64,000 nt of DNA from Ceratodon purpureus (taxonomy: Eukaryota; Streptophyta; Bryopsida; Pseudoditrichales; Ditrichaceae), in assembly GCA_014871385.1 (NCBI GenBank), contig CM026432.1:4141271-4205270 (forward strand), read 5' to 3'. This document shows positions 1-9,869 of this stretch, piece after piece (position 1 is the stretch's first letter; every line of letters begins with the position of its first letter). The notes beneath the pieces are model-generated. The model ran no database searches. It worked only from the letters and a program-made list of their open reading frames with translations, and was not told the DNA's origin. The position numbers were made by a program, and so were the translations under genes.

Positions 1-905
1 GACTTGACGAAGGCAAAATCGCGGTTGGGAAACGATGTGGTGGACTTCGTGCTCTCAAGAATCTATATGGCGTATCCGCAACAATTACGACACGAGATTC
101 ACATAGTGAGTTCACGAGTATGTTCACTTCTTGAGGCAGTTATGGCTGGCACGAAATCCATTCAGAGGTTGGCCAAAGATTACTTTCAGCCCCCTCCTGG
201 AGTAGAAATAAATCAGGTCAAAGATATCATCATACCATGGGTTTGCGATGGTCATTGGTCGGTCTTGGTGTTCCAGCATCATCGTGTTTTCCACTTGGAT
301 TCTTGCGAGGGTATAGTGCATTTTCCGAAAGACAAGCATTCGGAATTCGTGAGGTGGATGTCCGCGGCGTGGCAGTGTCTCAGAGGCGTGGAGGACTATC
401 CAGTTCCGGATCTTATCCCCATCTCAGTGTTTCAACAACTTGGAAACAACGAGTGTGGTCACCTGTGCATTCGTAACATCATGTTATATCTTAAGGTTAG
501 CACAATTTGCCCTATCCTATCACGCCTTGAATGTAATTCATTAGCATCTTCTACGTGACACTATATTCCTGCTAACTGTCGTTGTTTGGACTATGTGCCA
601 CACAGTTCCGAGCACGTGACACTACGACAGGAGGGGTCCAGTTACTTGGCCAGTACCTGAAACCTCACACTGCTGTGCAGATGAACAAGGAGATGATGGT
701 GCTGTTCGCACAGGAGCTTGACCCCCTACGTAGAGATTTACGTTACACAGCCCCTTTTTGCCAGCTCGGGTCCAGGTCTGCATTGGATGGCGATGACGAC
801 GGTTTGCTCATGGATGGTGCTCCACCGCCAGCGCCGAAGAAGCCGAGGGTTACGCGCGCGTCTCAGAGGGCGCTTGCTTTAGATGCCTCCAGCGACGACT
901 CTTGA
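1..905 (+). CDS. Ulp1-like (C48 family) cysteine protease of a MULE transposon, 5'-truncated by the window edge
   Basis: The 3' part of a Ulp1/SENP-type cysteine protease, a family that removes SUMO or related modifiers and is often carried by plant MULEs. Seen: one reading frame from the window edge to 495, a GT donor at 496, an acceptor ending at 605, and an in-frame second exon 606-905 ending in TGA. The catalytic layout is recognisable: His in DGHWSVLVF (about 237-265), Asp in HLDS (about 292-303), and the Gln/Cys pair in QQLGNNECGHLC (about 433-468). The C-terminal exon adds a helical stretch and a short Pro/Lys/Arg-rich tail. The N-terminus lies upstream of the window. The gene converges on the transposase read from the other strand; membership of the same element is inferred from shared 8-mers and proximity. 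Whether the protease is active cannot be told. Confidence 0.72.
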
Positions 906-3719
906 CCCCAGTGTCACGGCCTTATATGTCGTCACTGTCGAATGCATGGAAAGTTAGTGGATATTTTGTACAGTGTGTTTACGATTTCGATTTTGAGAAC
1001 ACATAGAGGGTATCAGGACAATTACCTGGTCCCTGACACTTTAGAAAGGAAATGACACAGATATTCATATAATGCTTCTTTGGAGTGTCACATTGGTATA
1101 GTATTTTTTCGACCTTTACTGGAGCATCCCATAACTGCCTGCGGAATTCGTCACGTCACTGGATTCTGCGATCACTGTTTATCCTGAGTGCACTGTCGGA
1201 GTACTGCACAATTGCAAAAGTAGCATTCATTTTGCAATGGATCATGAACTTCCGTCGATCACCCCTGCAGTCTCTGCCAGAAGCTCTGAATGTTAATATG
1301 TTATTTGATCCGGAGTTTAAATGTTCTCTTCAAGATATGATTTCCACTTCATATTACTGGATCAACGTTAAATAGTGACATGAAATTTCGCATGAAGAGT
1401 AAATTCATTCCTTTAGCACAATCATGTTTCATAAAATGCAATTCATTTCCCATAACACGCCAGGAATTTGATTAATATTTGGAAAGACCCCAAAGAATCC
1501 CGATCCTTTTCTCTCACTAGGTTCTACAATGCATTTTTCGCTTTTCAATGACAGTCTCGTACCCTACATTTTAAAAAATCCATTTTTTTCTTAATATTAG
1601 ATTGAATATAAAACAAAGCCTAAATATGCATAGGTTTGGAACTTATAAGTAATACGAAACCAAGTTTGAATGTCAAGTTCTATTATGTATCCAAGTTTCA
1701 GTACAAACTTTTTTGTAATTTCAATTTTAAGAAATACTTATTTATAATTCCAGAAGCATTTATCTTGTTCCATGGTACTACTCCGATGTGGTTGCTATTA
1801 TAAACTTGTTGATAGTTTGGCAAGCATTAGTATTGTCTATCTTCCGTCTTGTAATTCTAAAAATAATTTAAATTTAGTGATGTTGTAGAATATATTTGTA
1901 GGCATAATCGAACCACCAGTTTCATCATAAGTATCTCGTTTCTTGCTACGTACAGTCATTCCATTGTAATAAGATTGGATGCTTCAATCTTGAAGGGCCT
2001 GATATAAAGGGGCGGTAAATCTTAAAAACACTAGAGAGATCCCTACTTATATCCATTTTATATTTCTTGTCAACTACAACTTATTGGTAGTTTTGCCCAT
2101 TAATTGTTAAAAGATATACACGAGCCATTCTTTTTCGAAACTTCACTCTAAGTTTGCCATTACATAAAACAAATAAAATATAAAATTATAATTATTTAAA
2201 AAAAACAACAATTTTGCCAAAATCATTTTAACGACAAATGTACGAATAATAAAAAACTATGAGAGTAATACAAAACATTATGATCCGATCGAATTGCCAC
2301 CACATTACAGAAAATTTGTTTTTCTTTTAATCCAGAGTATTATTAACATTTGTAGCTATTTTGATCCTAGAAAAGATTGTTTAATAAATATTCAATATCA
2401 ATCAAATAGTACCAGGAACAGAAAATTAAATTCATATACTATATGATGGAAAAAAAAGCTAATGAAGATAAGCTTTGTAATCTACTGCTTAACCACACCA
2501 TATTTATATCAAATTATAGAAATCTAAACTCTTAGTTGATGGCCCTTAAGTATTAATGACCTGAAATGATAGCATCAACATTATATACTTGGTTATAGAA
2601 TTTCATGAAAGAATACCGTAAACATTTACCATATAAAATCTTAAATATTAATTAGTGCTGGAACGAAGAAATAATTGGGACTTCACTTTACAGTTTTTTT
2701 GTTCCTAAAGAAAAAAATGGACATGTACAGAAAGACTTCGAACGGATGAATTTAAAATTGTTATATACAATTAGATTAGAATAAATATTCAATATCAATC
2801 AAATAGTACCAGCAACAAAAAATTAAATGAATATACTATATGATGCAAAAAAAAGCTAATGAAGATAAGCTTTGTAATGTACTGCTTAACCACACCATAT
2901 TCATATCAAATTATGGAAATCTAAACTCTTAGTTGATGGCCCTTAAGTATTAATGACCTGAAATGATAGCATCAACATTATATACTTGGTTATAGAATTT
3001 CATGAAAGAATACCGTAAACATTTACCATATAAAATCTTAAATATTAATTAGTGTTGGAACAAAGAAATAATTCGATCTTCACTTTATTGTTCTTGTGTT
3101 CCTAAGGAAAAAAATGGACATGTACAGAAAGACTTCGAATGGATGAATTTAAAATTGTTATATACAATTAGATTAGTGACATGCTTTGCTCTACCTCTAA
3201 GAAGAATTTGTTTTTGGGAACAGTCTGGCTTGCTTTACTTTATTCCTTTACTTCTTCTTTCATTTTATTTTCTCCGCCTATGCGTCTATAATGCTCCCTT
3301 TATATCACCTAAACCTAAGTCCTTTGTACCCTAAACGAGCACGGTCTTCAGGCAAGACCCTCTGTCGACGCTCCCCACGCACCGTGACACTGCTGTCAGA
3401 GACAGCTCACTCAGTGTCACGACCGTGTCATCGGTATCATATGAGGCGCAGAAGAGAATGCCATATCTGTGTAAGAGAGCGTGGTCGTTCCACTGTGTAC
3501 AAATGTTTGCACGGCTTACCTTTTTTTCAACGACATTTGTGCTTCCAGGCTCCTGAGTACAAACCACTTCTACTGTAACCACGCTCGTGACACTGGAATA
3601 AGTTCATGTATGCAGCCATTGCGGATTTGCCATAGCATGTAGACAGAGGGAGAAAAAATGTCCGCCTTTACTACATGTAGTTAATCGCGATGATATAAGA
3701 GAATTACAACAAACGTACA
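906..3719. other. Non-coding spacer of the MULE, mostly AT-rich
   Basis: No convincing gene is seen between the protease and the transposase. Roughly 1380-3200 is very AT-rich and lacks the GTGACACT motif found throughout the flanks; it contains the 397-bp tandem duplication listed separately. From about 3290 to 3720 base composition and the 8-mer return to those of the element. The short open frames at 1085-1375 and 3143-3578 have no recognisable domain. Confidence 0.6.
2383..3176. repeat. Tandem duplication, two 397-bp units
   Basis: 2383-2779 and 2780-3176 are head-to-tail copies of the same 397-bp AT-rich sequence. They start at AATAAATATTCAATATC and end at CAATTAGATTAG, and differ at scattered single bases, so the duplication is not brand new. 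It lies wholly in the AT-rich spacer and duplicates no recognised gene. Confidence 0.93.
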
Positions 3720-4274
3720 CTAAGGACGTTTCCAAATGCGGTCCATGCTATCTTTCAACTTCAAGTACCTAGCAGGCCATGTGACCTTCAATTCTGCCAT
3801 ATATGAACCACCGAATGTCTTCAAGACAGGAGACTGGCGACGAAGACGTGTACCACACCTGTAAGGGTGACAACGTCCGCCAGTGTTACGTAGTCGTACC
3901 CCTTCTTGAACTTCACGTTGTCCCACATGCTTGTCTGCAGCCACCCTTGAAGGGGTTGACGTAGCCGGCCCCGCCAAGTCTCTTCTTCGGGGGGAGTAAT
4001 CGACTAGGGGCACTGTGACTCGACCACCTGAACCCTCTGGCAGGACCTCCTCATCCTGTGGTGTAGTGGAACTCCAGTTCAAGAGGAACTCCTCCACCTC
4101 GCTCTCCAGATCAACTACACTACCACCTTCCATGACGAAAAACATGCACGACCCTCGCAGTCTGTTCGGAAACAATGTTATCCAGAACTTCACACTGCCT
4201 TTATATAGTGGATGCGGGTGTCCTTGACATTTGGAAAATTCCAATACCCGGATGTGATGTCCTCTCTCACACAT
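3720..4274 (-). CDS. Unrecognised 184-codon open frame downstream of the MULE transposase
   Basis: An open frame on the transposase strand, starting 75 bp beyond the transposase stop. The predicted protein begins MCERGHHIRVLEF, is acidic in the middle and Arg-rich near the end, and shows no domain I recognise. It may be a 3' accessory exon of the MULE, a separate small gene, or chance. Base composition matches the rest of the element. Confidence 0.25.
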   Translation of the reverse strand: MCERGHHIRVLEFSKCQGHPHPLYKGSVKFWITLFPNRLRGSCMFFVMEGGSVVDLESEVEEFLLNWSSTTPQDEEVLPEGSGGRVTVPLVDYSPRRRDLAGPATSTPSRVAADKHVGQREVQEGVRLRNTGGRCHPYRCGTRLRRQSPVLKTFGGSYMAELKVTWPARYLKLKDSMDRIWKRP

Positions 4275-4348
4275 TCAGATCACCTCAGCCACGACATCAA
4301 AGTATGTATCCGGGAGGTACCTGCAGTCACAGTGGAAGGTCCGCCTCC

Positions 4349-7300
4349 CTACCATTCAGACATCCTCAAGCGCCTTGAAACGGACTTCCCACCGCGCTCC
4401 AGGAAATCTTTATCCCGGACGAGACTGAATCCTCTCCCGTCGTTTACTGTCCGTAACACTGGCGAATCCACCAATGGATGCAGTGTTCCAGTGCGAATTT
4501 CAGCCTTTAGCGAACGAATTCGCCCTACAACTTGGTTCAGTTCCGCGATAAGATGATCCATAAGAACAGGATCTCCCGAAACGTCCTGAGACAAATCAAT
4601 CACCAACTGACGCAATGTTTTGCTCACATCCCTAACGGGACTAGATTTCTTGACTGGAGTTGGCTTTGGAGTTGTTGACGGAGACGGAAAGAACTCTGCA
4701 CGATCCGGGACTATACTTGGATCCAATACTTGTCGCATGCCTCCTTGGACATTCCCTACTTGCCTGCCGCAGAAACGTGCAATTGTGCCCTCTGCAATAT
4801 CAGGCCGAATCATCAATAAAACCTTGCAAACATGTTTACAAATATTACCACGTGCTGCCCATGCGCAGCTGCAACCTGCCCATTCCTCCCCTGGGTTATG
4901 AACTACGTATCGGACATTCTCATCTGAGCAGGATGTCACGAGAGCACAATTCCCCGGAGACTGATTCAGTGTCACGTGAGAGTCTGGAATCTCGCGGGCC
5001 TTGTAAATTGCAGAGACAGCGAAGTCCTGCATTTTTTTGTTGTCCACAAACCCGCTATCTTTTCGTAACCCCTTATACCAGAAGTGATCATGAACATCTT
5101 CAGTTAGACATGTTATGCTCCAGTCGACACGTCTCCCAACCATGCGACTCCTTTCTGACTTCAGTACCGATTTCAAGAACCCATGGTATCCCTCGATAGC
5201 CGCATTTGTATCTTGGCCAGCATATGGCAAATTCCGATACCCTACAACCCACATATGGGCCTTCTTTAGCCACTGTGTCTCCATGTAACTCCAGAAATCC
5301 TTTTCCCTTGGATATTTTTTACTCAGAGCTTCAAGTTTGTCCTTTGCCCATGTCTCAAATTGACTTCCCGAGGGCGATGTCCTATCGTACATCATGAGCC
5401 CTAACTCCCGCAAAACTTCAGCCCTACGTGCTGTATCCTTGATTTTATAACAAGAATGCTTCTGCCATGCACGCCTCACATGCCAGAGACAGAGGAAGAT
5501 GGGAACCCGCGGCCAAATCTCCCTGTACACGTCCAAGTAACAGCGTACGTATAAGAAATCTAACGATTATGAGCACGATGGGAAACCGGTGAAGTTGAAA
5601 TTCTATAACACTGATCATTGTGACACTGTAACGATCAAGAATATTACACGGTAAAGGTAGTGAACATACGTGATAGCGTTAATTTCCCCCTGAGCACAGT
5701 CTACAATAAATGCAGATGGCCGCCAGTGAGGGCATTCCTCTTTCATCCTACTATTTAGAGAGCCCATCCACGGGGTCAGGTCGGTCTCAGCGCAGCGTGA
5801 TGTCAAAACCCATGCAACTGGAATTCCTTGGTGCCATTCGTCGAACACCATCAGGGTGTATAACGGGAACTGCGCAGCCATCCAGTGTGTTAGGAACTCA
5901 ATGTTTGCAGTGTCACAGACTTAGGTAGTAACTATACCTTGCAACGGCGTCGCATACAAGAGCTTCGTAGTGGAGGGAAATACCTTCTTATCGTTTGTCC
6001 CGAAAGTTGCGTCAATAGAGATACCGCCACCATGTCCGTATTCGGCCATCATCTTCCTTTGCCAAGGTGTTTGTATCCCGATTGTGAATGGAATATTATC
6101 ACCGTTGAGCTGTCCTTCGACCTGTACCGGTTTAGTTTCATTAGTCTCAGTGTAATGGAATACCTTATCTGGATTCTTCTGAACCCACATCCGCACGCTC
6201 TGCGCGTCATTCGAGTGTAACATATATGTTTCCTTCGCGTGCTTCCGAGCAATGTTACGAACGTCCTTTGGTGTTATCAACAAGTCCCGAGTGATGACCC
6301 CACCGTCCGCCTCCCATTTCCGTAAGAACTTGAGATGCTTCTTCATAATTTGGTGTACCGTGTACCCCTCATGCAAGCAGTCGTCAACGAATTTCCTAAT
6401 TGTGGGAGAGAGTCTAGCGGCGAAGCAACCACGATCACCCATTTTCATACCTCCGTGAACAACGACCCCTGCCTTGTTTACATGCCTGGCCTCTATAACG
6501 CACACCTCAGCTATGTGAGGTGCATGCAAGAGCACCTTCACAGTAAAGCGAGCCAGACAACCGCGCTTGATAGACATTCCCCACTTCTTCCTCGAATCTC
6601 GTGGCTTAACATCCCGTGCATCCTTCTTTTTTTTCTGGAACTTCACTCCCTCGCCTGCTTGCCTGGACTCATTCCCAGTGTTATCGTCTTCGTGCTTATG
6701 GTCGTTGCCAAAATTCGCGACTGTGGGGTCCAAACCTACGGGAACACGGCCCGGTGATCCCTCGCCTGCGCGTGGCACATTCGGCGTGACACTGCGGTTG
6801 TCAGTTTCGGGCAATGAATCTGTACTTGCCGTCCCGGAGGTTGATGACTGCGTGCCATTTTCCCATTCCCCCGTAGCATCACCCGATCTCACAGTACCAG
6901 TCAACCACATAGCCTTCATCGACAGCAGCTGTGTGACATTGAGTCCCCGCTGTGACATTGTTGTCGATGTGGGATTCTCCTCCAGTCGAGGCGCAAAGAG
7001 CAGTCAGAAATGGGCCAATTCCGCCAAATACGGAAACCGAATTCTTCCCTGGACTCGCCTTACCTATCGTTTTCTTAACATACTTACGCCTAGTTGTCTT
7101 CTTCGGGGATTTAGGGAGGGGCAATGCTACATTCAGGTCGAGTACTTTTTTTTTGGGGGGGGCGCGTTTACGGGGTGGTTTCGTTACAGTTTCACCAGCG
7201 CATACTTGGGACAGCTCTGCTGATACTACATTTGGGTTCAAGATACATCCTCCGCCCTCTGACCCGTCACTGCTATTGCAATGGATGCCCACCTTCCTCC

Positions 7301-8570
7301 AAGGGGCACGCTGGCGGACTACCTTTGGCTGGGGTTCGAGCAACCTGGGTCTCCCGCTCGGAGAAAGATTGTGAGCCGCAAACCCATCACATTCTTCTCC
7401 CGGGTAGCTATATTGAGCATCCTCGGTGACTCCATGTTTCTTCTTTCCAGGAGCCCTTTTCCGCGGAAGTGTTGTGGGCGGTTGAACGCGTTCAGTGTCA
7501 CTTACAGTGACATCGGAACACTGGGAGTGAGTGTTGCTGTCTATGTTCTTCTTTGGGCGACCTCTCCTACGTGCTGGTTTCGTTTGCATTCCGTGACACT
7601 CCGTTGTTGCAGGCTCGGAAAGACTTATCACTGTTGTAGCTAGATTGTTTGGGATCTACAACGTCCACCACGTCCCCGATGGTCTCCTGTCCTGCCATAG
7701 CACTGCACATGGACTTCTCAAGAGGCACGCCAACACTCGTGGGATCAGGGGCACTGGAAGGAACAGACTGTCCGGAACACTGACTGTCGATTTGGGACTT
7801 TGCGGCCTTTTTCCGTGGGGCCCTCTTCCGAATCGGCTTTAGTGGAACCTCTTCTTCCTCCTCCTCAGGGATTGCGTTGAGGTCCAGCGGAACACTGGGC
7901 TTCGGCTTGAACTTACGTGGTGCCCTCCTCTTCTGTGCCCGCTTTGCAGGTGACTTCTTCGCAACACCTTCTTCTGTTGCTGAGGTGACCTTCGCAATAG
8001 TCAACTTCCTACGTGCTCTTGGTAAGAGGTCCGAGGTTATATTCTTCACTATTCCGGAGTAATCTTCAGGGCCGTACTCGCAGTGCCACCTACATCGATA
8101 GCAAACAAAGTCATCAGTGACATTACGTCAGGAAACCCTAGATCCGGGATCGAGGGCTCTGAGATAGGGACTCACCTAGCAAAATCAAGGGGTGTTCGCG
8201 GTCCCTCCTTTGCATCCCCGGGCCGCTTATGATTCTCCTTAGTTTCTCGAAACACGCATTGTGTCCCCTCTTTCCCACTCTGTACTCCAACTATGAAATC
8301 TTGTATACGCGTTGCAGGGATGTAACATTGCTGAACTACACAATCGCGACCATGCTTCCCACGGCGTGCTCTGAATTCTGGTGTCCATGTCAGATCTTGT
8401 ATCCCAAATGGACCCTCTGCTGGATTTTGAACAGACTGTTCAATCAATGCAAGGATCTGAACATCAACCTCGGACAACCTAGGCTTCTCAGGGTTCTGAC
8501 TAGTGCTGGCTTCGGTGGATCGCGAACCCACATCCGCACCCGGCGGCGTCACGGCCGTCGGCGACGCCAT
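4349..8570 (-). CDS. MULE transposase: AT-hook-like basic repeats, DDE core, SWIM zinc finger
   Basis: Transposase of a Mutator-like element. The likely start is ATG 8570 (MASPTAVTPPG); the first exon ends at a GTGAGT donor near 8173. From about 8080 to 6880 runs a linker with repeated basic motifs (RRAPRKF, RKRAPRKK, RRRGRPKK, RKRAPGKKK, RKRAPPKKK) and two LDLN segments. The catalytic part has the first Asp in SIDATFGTND, the second in AFIVDCAQGE (near 5700), and the Glu in AAIEGYHGFLK (near 5194). A SWIM finger CSC-x8-CKH follows near 4873-4830. Two introns restore family-like reading: 5983-5870 (joins DKK to FPLYTLMVF) and 5669-5523 (joins NAIT to EIWPRVP). The frame changes near 7600 and near 6920, so there are either unrecognised small introns or two lesions. 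Activity is therefore uncertain. Confidence 0.85.
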
Positions 8571-8651
8571 CAGAACGTTTACTCAGTGCAGCACCTCGAT
8601 CGCGCGGCAGAAGTGGAGGCGCGCTTCACGGGTCCTGTCCGTGAGTGTCAC

Positions 8652-9707
8652 GACTGCGACTATGCAAACCTACGTGGTGCCCCTTAAAAGCGTGCATATT
8701 GCAATACATACAGAAGGGCATATACATAATCCATGATAGTGGGCTGCTTCGGTATTGATCAGGGTTACCCAAAACCCCCCTGTCTCCAAAAATGTTGCCG
8801 TCCAATACTATCAACCGTAAAACACACAGGAGAAAGAGATTTTAGGGTTCAGATCGCAGTTGTCAATCTCACCAGTTCCAAACACGATAGAAAAGCTAGC
8901 TAGAGACAAAGTTGTACACAATGTTGTGACCAAACAAACACCCAACTGCTGCTACGCGGAGAGAGAGACGATTCCTCACAAAGAATCCCTAAAACCCTAA
9001 ACGAAAACACTATAGGCCATAAATGGGACACTGCGGCTGCGCAATAACTACAGTACCCGCCGAAATGGGCGGCTGTGTCACTGTGGGCCATGGGCATGGC
9101 CATGGCCATGGCATGCAATGCGATGGATGATATGTATGGGTATGGTAGTGTCTCGGGAGGATGTTCGTCGTAACACTGTCCAGTGTTCCGGGGGTAGACG
9201 AAGTTACCACGTGGTGGAGTTACCATGTCACGGCGGCGGGTAACTGCGGGGGTGAAAACCGGGACGGCCGCGGCGGGGCCCGCGTCTTGCCGCGGCCGCG
9301 CGTGCTTGCCAGCTGGGCTTTACTACAGGGGATTTAGCCTTCTCCTTGTTTGAAGGGGTTGGAGTAGAGATGCTCCCAACATGGCACATGGGCTTCAACA
9401 AAATATCCCTTCAAACCATCAGTTGAGAGCATGATTCATAAAGAAGATTCTATCCGCCATTGTACTGTACAGTTCCGTAGTTTACATGCTCTTCTGGACT
9501 AGTACAGCACAGAGATCCTGCAGAGAAAACAGTGCTGTAGAGGGTGGCCCAGAGACAAAATGCTTTTCTTGAACCCTGAACAACAAGGTCAATTTGCGCA
9601 ATGCCCACCCAATCATTGAATGTTGATACAGTGCTTCTTCAGAAGGCATATCAGTATACAGTACTTGCATGTTTGTGATATAATTTACACATTTTAGTTC
9701 CACAGAT
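8652..9707. other. Probable 5' flank and end of the MULE; GC-rich hairpin and telobox-like motifs
   Basis: No gene is seen. Upstream of the transposase start there are telobox-like CCCTAAA motifs around 8985-9000. A GC-rich block follows with a 9-bp inverted repeat, GGCCGCGGC at 9266-9274 and its complement at 9289-9297. GC content falls sharply after about 9310, which may mark the end of the transposon; I could not find its terminal repeat because the other end lies outside the window. Confidence 0.45.
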
Positions 9708-9717
9708 GCTATTGACC

Positions 9718-9859
9718 AGTGTTGGACTATTCTGGCATCTTTCTACAGTGAAATCTTGGACAGTGGTTCATCCTAAATACCCGTTTGAGGTCCACGGGTA
9801 TCTAGAATGAACCAGTGTCCAAGATTTCACTGTAGAAGATGCCATAACAGTCCAACACT
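9718..9859. mobile_element. 142-bp foldback MITE with 10-bp target-site duplication (MULE-type)
   Basis: The element begins AGTGTTGGACT and ends AGTCCAACACT. Its arms of about 60 bp pair almost throughout, leaving a short loop near 9785-9795. It is flanked by perfect 10-bp direct repeats GCTATTGACC (9708-9717 and 9860-9869). Target duplications of 9-10 bp are typical of Mutator-like elements. A transcript would form a long hairpin, so it could also be a small-RNA source. Confidence 0.9.
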
Positions 9860-9869
9860 GCTATTGACC

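Larger units (their letters stand above)
555..8651. repeat. Dispersed 8-mer GTGACACT/AGTGTCAC, 14 exact copies
   Basis: Exact copies begin at 555, 616, 910, 1084, 3384, 3413, 3587, 4968, 5620, 5909, 6786, 7494, 7593 and 8644, in both orientations, in coding and non-coding parts. They are absent from the AT-rich spacer. Near-variants such as GGAACACTG and CAGTGTTCC are also common. In the other 55 kb I noticed only two exact copies (20157, 37527). Confidence 0.9.
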
